From: a virus
Direction: 5' to 3' (one strand)
IMG/VR virus record: IMGVR_UViG_3300030101_002237
Span: 1-32,094 of that record
Length of the DNA: 32,094 nt
Below, in pieces: positions 15,330 to 22,079 of this stretch; the first letter of the stretch is position 1, and each line of letters begins with the position of its first letter. A model generated the notes under the pieces. That model was not told where the DNA came from. It made no database searches and saw nothing but the letters and a program-made list of their open reading frames with translations. A program made the translations under genes and the position numbers.

Positions 15330-15347
15330 GCCAATGTCATCCTTTTT

Positions 15348-15593
15348 CTATGCATTCGCACTTTTGTCGGGTTTGCATTTTTTACAAATCTTTCTCGGTT
15401 TTCCATAGCTTACAAAATCTTCATAATATTCAGTGCGATTATGCCAGTTGACTCTGGATGGTTCATAACACCGCCTACACTCTGTACAATAAAAAATAGT
15501 CTTATCTGCAAGTTCCGCATCTAAATTCTTCTTGTGACGTAGTTTTTTAATTGGCCTACTTTTACGTCTACCAAATACAATAAAGTTATTCAT
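15348..15593 (-). CDS. Small zinc-ribbon protein
   Basis: 81 residues. A basic N-terminus (RRKSRPIKKLRHKK) is followed by YCTECRRCYEP and ICKKCK, forming a C-x2-C ... C-x2-C zinc ribbon with an intervening Trp/Tyr-rich stretch (NWHNRTEYYEDFVSYGKPRK). Proteins of this form are frequent in phage early or middle regions without assigned function. DNA or RNA binding is plausible from the basic charge. It overlaps the upstream gene by 8 bp. Confidence 0.75.
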   Translation of the reverse strand: MNNFIVFGRRKSRPIKKLRHKKNLDAELADKTIFYCTECRRCYEPSRVNWHNRTEYYEDFVSYGKPRKICKKCKPDKSANA

Positions 15594-15804
15594 CGATTAA
15601 TTCCTTTACTTTTTCAGTAATGTCATTCTCTTTGCCTTGTCCATCTATATATGCAGCAAAAAACACTTCTGCATTCTTTCTGCGACCCATAAATGCTTTC
15701 ATATCCTTGCACAAATCTTCAATAGTAAACGCCATAAACTGCGCGTCTTCCCACTCGTCATGCTCGTTATCATAGGCAACACTGCCTGCAAAATGTCTTT
15801 CCAT
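15586..15804 (-). CDS. Hypothetical protein
   Basis: 72 residues, acidic, starting MERHFAGSVAYDNEHDEWED. It has a helix-rich middle (FTIEDLCKDMKAFMGRRKNA), a strand (EVFFAAYIDG) and an acidic C-terminus. No family recognised. The start shares a base with the upstream stop (TAATG), so it is translationally coupled to the nuclease at 15804-16190. Confidence 0.65.
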   Translation of the reverse strand: MERHFAGSVAYDNEHDEWEDAQFMAFTIEDLCKDMKAFMGRRKNAEVFFAAYIDGQGKENDITEKVKELIDE

Positions 15805-16190
15805 TAGCTAAACTCAGGAAACCGCTCATATGAATAGAACCACTTCCTACCTTTTGTTTGATTGTTTTTACCAGTTGTCAACGCAAGACTTAGCGCATGC
15901 TTATTATCGTATGGATAGTATGCAATGATATCTTTAGGTAAAAAGTACACTGCAACTACGTCAATACGATTAGTATCTTTATACTTAGTAAGGTTTACCT
16001 CTACTGCTGTGCCACGTTTCAGTGTCATTACTGTTTTAATCTGTACCTTTTTCATACTACCGTTACCCAGCTCTACAATAAGGTCAACTTGATCAACATC
16101 TACTACTGGCGCGTAAATATTATATCCTTGGCGTATCAAATCTTTTTGCACCGCAAGCTCGCCAAGTGCGCCTTTATTTAGACTATGCAA
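15804..16190 (-). CDS. PD-(D/E)XK endonuclease (group I intron-associated type)
   Basis: 128 residues from TTG 16190, chosen because GGAG lies 7 nt upstream and the conserved domain begins at once (LNKGALGELAVQKDLIRQGY). An open frame extends upstream to 16526 but that part only mirrors the neighbouring gene in another frame. Active-site pattern: Glu 11, Asp 36 (QVDLIVE), Gln 50-x-Lys 52 (VQIKT). This fits the family named for group I intron-associated PD-(D/E)XK enzymes, which also occurs free-standing in phages. Probably a DNA-junction or repair nuclease here. No intron is seen. Confidence 0.78.
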   Translation of the reverse strand: MHSLNKGALGELAVQKDLIRQGYNIYAPVVDVDQVDLIVELGNGSMKKVQIKTVMTLKRGTAVEVNLTKYKDTNRIDVVAVYFLPKDIIAYYPYDNKHALSLALTTGKNNQTKGRKWFYSYERFPEFS

Positions 16191-16650
16191 AAAGCAACTC
16201 CATAGGTTGTAGCTGACTTTGCTCCAGTATATATTTTGCACCGTAACCCATATCTTGTATATTAACTTGTTGTAGTAAGTCCGCTGATTGCACACCACCA
16301 AGTATTGTGAAGCGTGGAAATGATGCATGTACCAGTATAAAAACATCACAATCGCTTGGGTTTTTTTTGGTCTTAGCTTGTAAGTATCCTGGATCATAGG
16401 TGGTTGTTTTAACGTCAACCTTCTTACCTTTGACTTTAAGGTCGTAACCACTAAAATGTGGTCCAATACTGAGGTCGGGGTATCTATTAAAGTATTTACA
16501 TACTGCAATCTCGCCACCTGCACCATTGATGTCAGGTTCGAGTTTGCGCGGTCCGCGTGAGATCACTCCATTGGTCTGGTTCTGAAGCATTCTCGCTGTT
16601 CCTGTCTGCACCGCTATCTGCGCCTCCAGGTAGTTCAGTGTTATTTGCAT
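16183..16650 (-). CDS. PD-(D/E)XK nuclease-like protein
   Basis: 155 residues, start supported by GAGGA 8 nt upstream of ATG 16650. The pattern GAGGEIAVCKYF (Glu 47), SGYDLKVKGKKVDVKTTT (Asp 70, Asp 79-x-Lys 81) matches the PD-(D/E)XK core. A following strand-rich part (CDVFILVHASFPRFTILGG) is typical of the fold. It overlaps the upstream gene by 119 bp and the next gene by 8 bp. The role is unknown: it could be a repair or restriction-like nuclease working near the methyltransferase, but this is inference. Confidence 0.72.
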   Translation of the reverse strand: MQITLNYLEAQIAVQTGTARMLQNQTNGVISRGPRKLEPDINGAGGEIAVCKYFNRYPDLSIGPHFSGYDLKVKGKKVDVKTTTYDPGYLQAKTKKNPSDCDVFILVHASFPRFTILGGVQSADLLQQVNIQDMGYGAKYILEQSQLQPMELLFA

Positions 16651-16960
16651 GTGGTTGTTCCTCGTAGTCTAGTGCGGCATACAGCACCATATAATTTACC
16701 ACATCAAGACATCTTTGGTATGTGGTTTCATCACTATAGGTCTTGCCTGTTTTTGCATCGTTGCATAGTGCATCGACATGTTTTAAGATATACACCATCA
16801 TCGCCTGCTTTGCTGTGCTTCCAAGACGCTCCGCAACGTGCTTGAAATTGTAGAATTTATCTTCGTTACTGATGGTATATTCTATTGATTTATTATCGCT
16901 GATTTCCGATGCAATATTAAAAAATTTTTTTCTAAACTTGTTGTAATCTTCGTATTTCAA
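16532..16960 (-). CDS. Protein resembling nucleotide-modification-associated domain (DUF1599-like)
   Basis: 142 residues from TTG 16960, which has AAGGAGAG 6 nt upstream and overlaps the preceding stop (TTGA). Residues 40-105 (AERLGSTAKQAMMVYILKHV, GKTYSDETTYQRCLDVVNYM) have the helical pattern of DUF1599-like proteins. The C-terminal 40 residues are low-complexity, hydrophilic and shared with the next gene's frame, so they may be poorly constrained. The assignment is tentative. Confidence 0.6.
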   Translation of the reverse strand: MKYEDYNKFRKKFFNIASEISDNKSIEYTISNEDKFYNFKHVAERLGSTAKQAMMVYILKHVDALCNDAKTGKTYSDETTYQRCLDVVNYMVLYAALDYEEQPHANNTELPGGADSGADRNSENASEPDQWSDLTRTAQTRT

Positions 16961-17190
16961 TTTACTCTCTCCTTTTTTATTACTTCATCATACTCATTTT
17001 GTAAAATTTGAAATGCTAGTTTAATAAATGCAATCACGCCTAATAAAGTAAATTCGTGAGTAGACTTTCCATTTTTATCCTCTAACTCAATTGGTATAAT
17101 TTTTGTTTTATTTGGATATAAATCTGGATTTGCTAAACTTATTAAAAACAAAGCATGTTTTTCGCCATTGGATAAATCATCTTTTTTCAC
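16957..17190 (-). CDS. Hypothetical protein
   Basis: 77 residues starting at GTG 17190 (GGAGAG 5 nt upstream, overlapping the previous stop as GTGA). The sequence begins KKDDLSNGEKHALFLISLAN. A hydrophobic helix (LLGVIAFIKLAFQIL) near residues 49-63 is amphipathic rather than clearly membrane-spanning. No family recognised. Confidence 0.65.
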   Translation of the reverse strand: MKKDDLSNGEKHALFLISLANPDLYPNKTKIIPIELEDKNGKSTHEFTLLGVIAFIKLAFQILQNEYDEVIKKERVN

Positions 17191-17363
17191 TCTTTCTCTC
17201 CTTTTTTATCTATTCTCCTTAGTATTTCATCGCAGGCATCCATGCATACGTCTAATCTTTGTTCCTCGCTTACAAGCACCTTTTTGAGCGCATTATCAAC
17301 ACATTCACTAACCAGTGCAACCATTGCTGCCTTTGCGTTTTGTTTCTTCATTGGATATGGCAT
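17187..17363 (-). CDS. Small helical hypothetical protein
   Basis: 58 codons, ATG 17363 with a perfect AAGGAG 5 nt upstream. The product starts MPYPMKKQNAKAAMVALVSE and is predicted helical throughout, with CVDNALKKVLVSEEQRLDVC and a charged C-terminus RRIDKKGEKE. It is coupled to the next gene by a GTGA overlap. Function unknown. Confidence 0.65.
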   Translation of the reverse strand: MPYPMKKQNAKAAMVALVSECVDNALKKVLVSEEQRLDVCMDACDEILRRIDKKGEKE

Positions 17364-17372
17364 TCTCTCTCC

Positions 17373-17750
17373 TTATAGTTTAGCGGGGTCACGACTATCA
17401 CGATCATTAGACACGCCATCTTCGGGTTTATGGGTTTCTAAGACCCCGCTATTAAATAAATTCTTCATCCACTCATGCTTGACTATCCAAAGCCAAGGCT
17501 TTCTATCTTGGCGGACCATCACTACGTCCGCATTCTTAAAATCTAAAAATCCTGCAATCTTTTTTCTGCGCTTAACCTGCACACGAATAGTTAAGTCACC
17601 TTTAGTGGCCTTAACATCAATATCGCTCTTTTCACCAAAGCTACGACCATCACTGCCCCAACTGCGTTCGGCTATGAAGCCGAGATCGCGGAGCAATTCA
17701 ACGACCTCGACTTCACCTTTGTAGCCTTTACGGGATGCGGATGAAGGCAT
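17373..17750 (-). CDS. Holliday-junction-resolvase-like (Hjc-type) nuclease
   Basis: 125 residues. The core matches archaeal Hjc-type PD-(D/E)XK resolvases: RKGYKGEVEVVELLRDLGF (Glu 13), SDIDVKA (Asp 43/45) and IRVQVKRRKK (Gln 58-x-Lys 60), followed by FKNADVVMVRQDRKPWLWIV. It would resolve branched DNA in recombination or before packaging. It follows the SSB gene with a TGATG overlap, forming an SSB-resolvase pair. Confidence 0.82.
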   Translation of the reverse strand: MPSSASRKGYKGEVEVVELLRDLGFIAERSWGSDGRSFGEKSDIDVKATKGDLTIRVQVKRRKKIAGFLDFKNADVVMVRQDRKPWLWIVKHEWMKNLFNSGVLETHKPEDGVSNDRDSRDPAKL

Positions 17751-18250
17751 CAGAACGGTAGCTCTTCCTCGCCTTCCGCGGTTGGCGTACTCTCAAAAAC
17801 CTTTTCAGGTTCGTAGGTTTTCTTAAACTCTGCATACGCATTTTTTATTTCCTCACTAAGAGGTGCTTTTGGGCATGGTGTAACAGTGTACGTAGTGTCC
17901 ATGCCATCACCACTGCGTGTAACGATCACATCATATTCTGTCAGGTTACCCCATTCAGAGTTGCGATCCAACTCTGTTAACTGCTTTTGTACAGTAGCTT
18001 GGGTCACATCCAATACTTTGATTGAATTTCCATCCCACACTGGTATCTGCCAAAAATGTTTTGGCTTCTCACCTGCGGGTGCTTCACCTGCTGTTTTGAT
18101 GCGAACTGGCGTACGATCATCCTGCCAATACTGATAACCAAATACTGGTGTACCTAATATTCGGAATCTGTTTTCGCCTTTTACAAATTTCATAAAGCTA
18201 CTCTCACCAGTGCTTGGCACATCGTAGGTAGGCTCTAGTAGTCCACTCAT
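17750..18250 (-). CDS. Single-stranded DNA-binding protein
   Basis: 166 residues with ribosome site AGGAG 5 nt upstream. The strand-rich, aromatic core (RFRILGTPVFGYQYWQ, HFWQIPVWDGNSIKVLDV, YDVIVTRSGDGMDTTYTV) is OB-fold-like. The C-terminus is acidic and ends EGEEELPF, a close match to the SSB tail (DDIPF type) that recruits host replication proteins. It would coat single strands during replication and recombination. The genomic setting with resolvase and primase-helicase supports this. Confidence 0.8.
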   Translation of the reverse strand: MSGLLEPTYDVPSTGESSFMKFVKGENRFRILGTPVFGYQYWQDDRTPVRIKTAGEAPAGEKPKHFWQIPVWDGNSIKVLDVTQATVQKQLTELDRNSEWGNLTEYDVIVTRSGDGMDTTYTVTPCPKAPLSEEIKNAYAEFKKTYEPEKVFESTPTAEGEEELPF

Positions 18251-18252
18251 CG

Positions 18253-18471
18253 TTACTCCTTTATTATGTTATAGGTATATCCATGGCGATCGAGTAAGGC
18301 AAGTATTTTCTTATACGTTTTATCATCTGTATTGGCCTTGACACCGATGTCTGATTTATAGACTTTTCGCGCACCTGGAATGTATGTTTGGGATTGACCC
18401 AAGAGTTTGCGCACCTTATGTGCAAAATTTATTCTCTCTTGTTTATCTGGTATGTGTATGGTGAGGAGCAT
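18253..18471 (-). CDS. Small basic hypothetical protein
   Basis: 72 residues from ATG 18471 (MLLTIHIPDKQERINFAHKV). An in-frame TTG at 18477 is less likely because AGG would be too close. Basic and Lys/Arg rich, with TYKKILALLDRHGYTYNIIK at the end. No family recognised. Its start codon lies in the 3' arm of a long hairpin (18469-18542), suggesting translational control. Confidence 0.65.
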   Translation of the reverse strand: MLLTIHIPDKQERINFAHKVRKLLGQSQTYIPGARKVYKSDIGVKANTDDKTYKKILALLDRHGYTYNIIKE

Positions 18472-18542
18472 GGGCAATGCCTAATGACGTAAAAGAGAGA
18501 GAGTGTAGTTGTGAAACGTCACTTCAATCAGCACTGCCCATG
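18469..18542 (-). promoter_or_regulatory. Long structured RNA leader over a start codon
   Basis: On minus-strand RNA, CATGGGCAGTGC (18542-18531) pairs with GCATTGCCCATG (18480-18469) over 12 bp including one G-U. Inside, AGTGACGT (18523-18516) pairs with ACGTCATT (18490-18483) over 8 bp including one G-U. The 25-nt loop is pyrimidine-rich (CACTCTCTCTCTTTT). The ATG at 18471 and its AGG are in the 3' arm or junction. Both imperfect pairs are G-U on this strand but A-C on the other, which favours a minus-strand RNA function. Confidence 0.65.
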
Positions 18543-18557
18543 ATACATGACAAATAT

Positions 18558-18746
18558 TTAATAAGGCCACTGGATAAACTCCATCTTGATGCCAAGAACT
18601 CTGGCAATCCTAACCTTATGTTCATAACGAAACTTACGCTTACCACGCATCATAAGTGAGAGCATAGATTTATCCAGCGCAATCTCGCGCGCTAATTGAT
18701 TTTGTGAAAAACCACACTCTCTCATATGTTGTTGTAAATCTTTCAT
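18558..18746 (-). CDS. XRE/Cro-CI-type repressor
   Basis: 62 residues from ATG 18746. Helix-turn-helix of the XRE family: MRECGFSQNQLAREIALDKS then MLSLMMRGKRKFRYEHKVRI and ARVLGIKMEFI. It is HTH only, with no oligomerisation or cleavage domain, so closer to Cro than to CI. No ribosome site precedes the ATG, and the predicted transcript start is about 5 nt upstream, so it is probably leaderless. It is the first gene of the replication operon and probably binds the palindrome at its own promoter. No integrase is seen, so a lysogenic role is unsupported. Confidence 0.82.
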   Translation of the reverse strand: MKDLQQHMRECGFSQNQLAREIALDKSMLSLMMRGKRKFRYEHKVRIARVLGIKMEFIQWPY

Positions 18747-18748
18747 AA

Positions 18749-18788
18749 GTGTTGACAAAGTATAATAACGCTTGTCAACACTAAGCAA
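18749..18788 (-). promoter_or_regulatory. Repressor/replication-operon promoter with palindromic operator
   Basis: GTGTTGACAA (18749-18758) and TTGTCAACAC (18772-18781) form a perfect 10-bp inverted repeat with a 13-bp spacer. On the minus strand TTGCTT (18788-18783) and TATACT (18764-18759) are 18 bp apart. One operator arm therefore lies in the promoter spacer and the other at the transcript start, the classic layout for repression. Confidence 0.75.
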
Positions 18789-18801
18789 GAACTATTTTAT
18801 A

Positions 18802-19902
18802 TTAGAACTCTTCTTCTATGCGCATACCCACATTATATACGTCTGGCGCGACTTGCTGCATGTCTAAACTATTCTGTGCAAATCGTGCAAACATATGTTC
18901 AGATTCTGCATTTGTTCCTTCGCTGCTTTTATCACAAGAAAAAATAAAAGGAAGCATATTTCCATTTGTCATATTCCAAATATCTTCAACAACTGCATCA
19001 TCGTCAAAATCTTTTTTAGAATACTCATCTGGCATAACATCTGTAGATGATAAAAAACTAAAATTTAAATTATAAATTAATCTACCACCATACACATGTT
19101 TTAAACCTGTGGCAGTATTGAAAGGAGAAAGTGATGTTGATGAACCAAATCTGCCTATATTTGTTGTCGTGCCATATCTTTGACCGCCAACAGATTGTTG
19201 AATGTTGACAGAATCAAATATTACTGATCTTGTCAAAGATAAGTCTGGAGAATGTGGCATATCATAATGTTCACCTAAAAAAATACCACCAATACTTAAA
19301 TCATTAAATTCATTAAATATTCCATTTACTGCTCCGCTATTTGTTTGAGTATGTGTACCTTCAAATTGTATACCCCAATATCTCAATTGAGTTTCTGGAA
19401 ACCTTACAATCGTAGTGCCATTTGATGCAGGAGTAATAGTACAGCTTTTATTGTCCGATGCAACTGCTCTTGTTTCTCCATTTACTACATTGGTTACAGT
19501 AACTCCTGACCAGTCAATATCGCTAGTATCTGCATTGCCACCATTAACAGCGGTGACATCTGAAGATTCATTACCAGCAAACAATCTTATTTTACCTTGA
19601 GATGATACGAGATTATGATTAAGAATAGCAACGAAAGATTGTTTTGGATTTGCGCTACCTAAATTAATAGTAATTAAAACACGACTGTCAACATCACCAC
19701 TTGTGTCAAAAGAAACTAAATTTAAAGGTTTTCCATCAAATAATTCTGATTCTGTTCCATTTTGTAAACCTCTTGTAGCTGTTGCACCCGATCCACCTGT
19801 TGCAGTTACATCAAAATTCCCATTTTGCGCTTCACCTCTACTTAATAAATATTGTATATAATCAATGTAAAATCTTGGTGTTCTGATATTCATATTTGCC
19901 AT
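18802..19902 (-). CDS. Tail-associated structural protein
   Basis: 366 residues. The start overlaps the upstream stop (TAATG) and has GAGGTAGG ahead. It begins NIRTPRFYIDYIQYLLSRGE and then becomes strand-rich with many Gly/Asn/Thr, including VRFPETQLRYWGIQFEGTHT, IGGIFLGEHYDMPHSPDLSL and YDMPHSPDL-type elements seen in distal tail or baseplate proteins of marine siphophages. It is the last gene of the tail block. Probably part of the tail tip; the family is not named with certainty. Confidence 0.7.
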   Translation of the reverse strand: MANMNIRTPRFYIDYIQYLLSRGEAQNGNFDVTATGGSGATATRGLQNGTESELFDGKPLNLVSFDTSGDVDSRVLITINLGSANPKQSFVAILNHNLVSSQGKIRLFAGNESSDVTAVNGGNADTSDIDWSGVTVTNVVNGETRAVASDNKSCTITPASNGTTIVRFPETQLRYWGIQFEGTHTQTNSGAVNGIFNEFNDLSIGGIFLGEHYDMPHSPDLSLTRSVIFDSVNIQQSVGGQRYGTTTNIGRFGSSTSLSPFNTATGLKHVYGGRLIYNLNFSFLSSTDVMPDEYSKKDFDDDAVVEDIWNMTNGNMLPFIFSCDKSSEGTNAESEHMFARFAQNSLDMQQVAPDVYNVGMRIEEEF

Positions 19903-22079
19903 TAGCCTACCTCACGTGCTGTTATACTCACTTTTCCTAATGAGCGTTTTAAATCTGTAATCATATAATAATCTCCCCAGTTATCTCCAAATGGTTCTAT
20001 TGGCATTTCACCTGACGTATTAGAAAATTGTATTATATCTCCTGTTTCTAACATATATCCTTTTGCTGGATTAACAATATCACAACTTATTATCTTTTTA
20101 ATATCACCATAAATATTCATATAATAATCGGCAAAACCATCATTCGGATTACCACCACCAACATCAGCATTACCTGCTTTGTTAACATTATAATCTAAAT
20201 TAACCTGCTTAACATTCTCTTTTGCTCCAATATTTAAATTAGAACGCGTTGAGTTGGTAGAATCCTCAGATGTTACGCTACTAATGTAAGAACTTTGTGC
20301 AGGATGCTTTTCAAAGCTAATCTCCATTTTAGTTATTAATTCACTAAATGGTGTTGTAGAAATATTAATATTACTAACATCATTACCTTGTAATGTGGTA
20401 GCAACATCGCTAGAACTATATGAATTTTTTATGTACCAATATGAACCAGAACCATCGGCACGAAACTTAAATATAAAACTAAATTCGAATTGTATTTTCT
20501 CTAAAATCTTTTTTAATGAGGTTGGTTCTAAAAACCAAGATCGTATATTCCACGCGCTTGCATCAATTCTTGCATCTTCAATATCTAAATTACTATTCCA
20601 ATTATAAATATTTCCATCTATATCATCATATCCAGTAAAGCGAACCAACAAATCTCTGTGTGCTTCTAATCCACATGTTGCAGTACCACTACCGCCATTG
20701 TAACTCTTTTCTAAACCATCACCACCACAATATAAAAATTCAATACTTTTTAATGCTTGATAGCCTTGATCTTTGTCAGTAAAATCTATTTCGGTAGATA
20801 CAGAACTACGTATATCATATATTCTTGGAGTAAAAGTACATGTGCCTGAATCTACTCCAGAATTTGCTATTTTAACTTGTATATGTGTTAAATCACTCCA
20901 ACCATTTGTACTGTCAAATGCAGATAACATACTTGCACTTGTGTCTGTAGTAACTGATACAGAGGTTGTTCCAGATGTAGTCGATTTAGATGAATTATCT
21001 GTATTGTCAAACGTATCGTTGAAACCCCAAGTCTTATTTACAAAGCTACAATCTTGCGATCCTGACTCACCTAAAGTACGTGAAATAGTCCAGGCAAACA
21101 CAATGGTCATATTTACTGCATCAACTTTATGATCTGGTCTTGTCCATTTTGCTTTGTATGATCTTGTAGTAGTGCCACTTCCTGTCCTTGAAAACTGTAT
21201 TTGAGTAAATGTACTGTCTTCGCTAGCTAGTGGTGTATCAATTGCATTATCACCATTAGTCCAACTATCTGTTGACACATCTTCAACAGGCTTCATCTTA
21301 AATTTTTTAGGTATCTTATGATAAGCTCGTACTGCAAAACCGTTTTTATAACTTTCATTAGCAGTATCAAAACTTGAGAAATCATCTACGTATACTGGTA
21401 AAAACCTATCTAAGTTGCGATCATAGTAATGAGGATATGCAGTGCTTAAAATACTATGTATACCAGTTAACGCGAACACCTCATCACCACGTATTTCATT
21501 TACAGGGATAGGAAATACAGTCATATTAGCTCTATAGTCTTGCGATGTGCTATTTGCAGTATAGTTACCATAAGATACTGGAAAATATTTATTAGTATCA
21601 GATGCCTTAGTTTGTGGTATTTCTATATTATCCCAAGGTGATCTCTCTACAATCATTAAATTTATTTGATTATTATTATGAGATATATCAACTAATCTAC
21701 CATTATATATCTGTAAACAATTTGACAGCGTACTGTCTCCATTTAATTGGCTATATATTTTTACAGTGCGATTTAAATAGCTATTAGAACCACCAAAAAT
21801 TTCAGCAGAAAAATCATCACCTTTATATTTGAAATTTGCCAACGTAATAGAAATATTTCCTGTTTTAGCAGTGCTGTTAGATAAATTGATTGAGCTTCTT
21901 ATTGTTAAATTGCTATTCGTTACAACACCATGATAAAAAACATTGCCTACAGTCGTATTATTTAATGAAATAGGAGTAAAGTTACTTTCATCTCCATAAT
22001 ATAATTGTATAATCCAATTTTCAACAATGTTACTTGCTTTTGATGCTGCACTGTAAACTGCGGGTAATGTTAAGCTCAC
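19902..22079 (-). CDS. Tail tip / hub protein
   Basis: 725 residues, GTG start overlapping the tape-measure stop (GTGA). The N-terminal part (VENWIIQLYYGDESNFTPIS; GNISITLANFKYKGDDFSAE; RTVKIYSQLN) looks like a distal-tail/hub beta domain. The C-terminus (GYMLETGDIIQFSN, DYYMITDLKRSLGKVSITAR) is the typical end of hub proteins that close the tail tube ('v. s. D.I.F' pattern). The position right after the tape measure supports a central hub or baseplate role. Confidence 0.75.
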   Translation of the reverse strand: MSLTLPAVYSAASKASNIVENWIIQLYYGDESNFTPISLNNTTVGNVFYHGVVTNSNLTIRSSINLSNSTAKTGNISITLANFKYKGDDFSAEIFGGSNSYLNRTVKIYSQLNGDSTLSNCLQIYNGRLVDISHNNNQINLMIVERSPWDNIEIPQTKASDTNKYFPVSYGNYTANSTSQDYRANMTVFPIPVNEIRGDEVFALTGIHSILSTAYPHYYDRNLDRFLPVYVDDFSSFDTANESYKNGFAVRAYHKIPKKFKMKPVEDVSTDSWTNGDNAIDTPLASEDSTFTQIQFSRTGSGTTTRSYKAKWTRPDHKVDAVNMTIVFAWTISRTLGESGSQDCSFVNKTWGFNDTFDNTDNSSKSTTSGTTSVSVTTDTSASMLSAFDSTNGWSDLTHIQVKIANSGVDSGTCTFTPRIYDIRSSVSTEIDFTDKDQGYQALKSIEFLYCGGDGLEKSYNGGSGTATCGLEAHRDLLVRFTGYDDIDGNIYNWNSNLDIEDARIDASAWNIRSWFLEPTSLKKILEKIQFEFSFIFKFRADGSGSYWYIKNSYSSSDVATTLQGNDVSNINISTTPFSELITKMEISFEKHPAQSSYISSVTSEDSTNSTRSNLNIGAKENVKQVNLDYNVNKAGNADVGGGNPNDGFADYYMNIYGDIKKIISCDIVNPAKGYMLETGDIIQFSNTSGEMPIEPFGDNWGDYYMITDLKRSLGKVSITAREVG

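Noticed and set aside
16191-16526. Upstream extension of the nuclease at 15804-16190 to a 240-residue protein
   Set aside because: The added part is the neighbouring gene read in another frame, and the true domain begins at the TTG with a good ribosome site at 16190.
18477-18659. Plus-strand frame of 60 codons opposite the repressor gene
   Set aside because: It runs antisense to the XRE gene and its sequence is explained by the hairpin and the HTH coding region.
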